DNA of 25,302 nt from CAYPEK01 sp964409645 (lineage in GTDB: Bacteria > UBP15 > UBA6099). The DNA lies in NCBI GenBank assembly GCA_964409645.1, contig CAYPEK010000058.1, positions 1 to 25,302 on the forward strand, written 5' to 3'. Below the pieces are notes generated by a model. The model searched no databases. It saw only the letters and a program-made list of their open reading frames with translations, and was not told the origin of the DNA. Made by a program: the position numbers and the translations under genes. The stretch's first letter is position 1, and every line of letters begins with the position of its first letter. Shown piece by piece: positions 24,321 through 25,302 of the stretch.

Positions 24321-25302
24321 TTACGGTATCAGACTCAGGTCGCCCGTGAATGCCGACTTGAGCGTCGGGGCCATCTTCGAGTCGATTTCGCCTTTTTCGA
24401 CGTCGAGCGGAGCCGGCATGTTCTGCAGTTTCATCTTGAGTTGAGGATTTTTCGATGCTTCGATCATGACGTCGATCTGCGATTCAGGCACGCCGGCATC
24501 CTTCAGCGTGGCGGGAAACCCGATGCTCTTCGAGAACTCGATCATGCCCTTCGCAACCGCCTCAGCAAGCGCGCGCGGGCTGAGCTTCGCGAGATCGGCG
24601 TCCTTCGGGATGAAGCCCGCGTCCTGAAAGATCGGGCCGACTGTCAGATTCTGGTCCACGATCGCGTCGGCGAAAAGAACCGTGTAGTACGGATTGAGCA
24701 CGGCGCACGCGCGGCCGTGAGCCAGATAGTGGATGAGCTGGAATGAGCCGAGATGGCCGCCGTTCGTGCCGCCCTTCTCGTCCGCTCCTGTCGCGGGATT
24801 CTTCTTCGATATCATGATCGCATAGCCGCCGAGGTCCGTGCCGACGCCGAGTGCTTCGCGGGCCTCCGCGTTCTTCGGGTCCTTCACGACCGTCGGAAGC
24901 GCGTTGACGATCAGTCTCGTTGCCGCGATCGTTATGTCCTTGATGTCGTCATAATAAACTTTTCCGTTCGCGCCCATGAACACTTCCCAGCAATGGGCGA
25001 TTCCGTCGAGCGCGCCATCGAGCGTGAGCCCCATCGGCGTGTTAACCGTGATCGAGTAGTCGAACACAGCGGCGGGCGGCACGACTGTGTCGTCCACGAT
25101 CAGCTTCTTGATGCCCGACGCCGGGTCCGTGATATTCGAGTATTTCGTGAGTTGCGCGCCGGAGCTCGCCGCCGTCTGCACCGCAACCACCGGGAGCGGC
25201 TTCTTGCCCTCGGCCGCCGCGGTCTTCGCCACGAGGTCCACGCCGAAGTACGGCTCGATGTCGTTGCCGGAGTAAGTAACGAGCACCGCCGCCGCCTTAC
25301 AC
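24321..25302 (-). CDS. Iron-containing alcohol dehydrogenase, N-terminus beyond the window
   Basis: The frame is open through the right edge (codons CKAAA precede the in-frame GTG at 25286), so the start is missing. About 327 C-terminal residues are visible. Metal-site segments of the Fe-ADH family are present: LDGALDGIAHCWE (Asp and His ligands), GGHLGSFQLIHYLAHGRACAVLNP (two further His) . The usual GGGSxxDxAK cofactor loop is replaced by TYSGNDIEPYFG, and the TSGTGSE loop by AASSGAQLTKYSNITD, so the cofactor or substrate may be unusual. It oxidises an alcohol or reduces an aldehyde or ketone with NAD(P). It is convergent with the nuclease gene and shares its terminator. Confidence 0.87.
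   Translation of the reverse strand, partial: CKAAAVLVTYSGNDIEPYFGVDLVAKTAAAEGKKPLPVVAVQTAASSGAQLTKYSNITDPASGIKKLIVDDTVVPPAAVFDYSITVNTPMGLTLDGALDGIAHCWEVFMGANGKVYYDDIKDITIAATRLIVNALPTVVKDPKNAEAREALGVGTDLGGYAIMISKKNPATGADEKGGTNGGHLGSFQLIHYLAHGRACAVLNPYYTVLFADAIVDQNLTVGPIFQDAGFIPKDADLAKLSPRALAEAVAKGMIEFSKSIGFPATLKDAGVPESQIDVMIEASKNPQLKMKLQNMPAPLDVEKGEIDSKMAPTLKSAFTGDLSLIP

Noticed and set aside
1..25302. CRISPR arrays, insertion sequences, integrase or attachment sites
   Set aside because: No regularly spaced repeats, transposase or integrase motifs, or long terminal inverted repeats were seen on reading both strands.

Overview
The window looks like part of a metagenome-derived genome of an uncultivated diderm bacterium. 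The coding DNA is GC-rich, the spacers are AT-rich, and Shine-Dalgarno sites are good. Bacterial hallmarks are RsmI (a 16S rRNA methylase), a PilZ protein, hybrid-type two-component proteins, a type IV-like prepilin and a giant outer-membrane-type beta-barrel protein. No rRNA, tRNA, CRISPR array or insertion sequence was seen. One 100-N scaffold gap (17787-17886) interrupts a glycosidase gene. Both window edges cut genes.

Region 1 (1-3107, minus strand) is a phosphorelay cluster: a histidine kinase with a periplasmic solute-binding sensor, an overlapping single-domain receiver, and a receiver-PAS protein cut by the left edge. Region 2 (3247-5973, minus) holds a UbiA-type prenyltransferase resembling decaprenyl-phosphate phosphoribosyltransferase, a zinc-ribbon SAM methyltransferase and a PilZ-receiver fusion. 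Region 3 (6137-13573, minus) runs ubiB-like kinase, rsmI, then a 1612-residue secreted protein with cohesin-like N-terminal domains and a Ser/Thr-rich beta-barrel C-terminus. That last gene starts inside the rsmI stop codon.

Region 4 (13645-16821) is the most striking. A 638-residue protein joins an archaeal threonyl-tRNA-synthetase-type editing domain to a full O-phosphoseryl-tRNA synthetase (SepRS). SepRS is the first enzyme of tRNA-dependent cysteine synthesis and is otherwise known mainly from methanogenic archaea. It has its own terminator, a hairpin-rich leader, and a divergently transcribed prepilin gene with 14 cysteines next to it. The left-hand bacterial genes are joined to it without a gap, so archaeal contamination is unlikely.

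Region 5 (16943-25302) holds a GH31-like glycosidase split by the gap, a Gfo/Idh/MocA oxidoreductase, HypF (minus), a glycerol-1-phosphate-dehydrogenase-like protein, a GNAT acetyltransferase, a bifunctional-nuclease (DUF151) protein with a clear sigma70-type promoter and terminator, and a convergent iron-containing alcohol dehydrogenase cut by the right edge.

All family calls come from reading motifs by eye; no database search was run.
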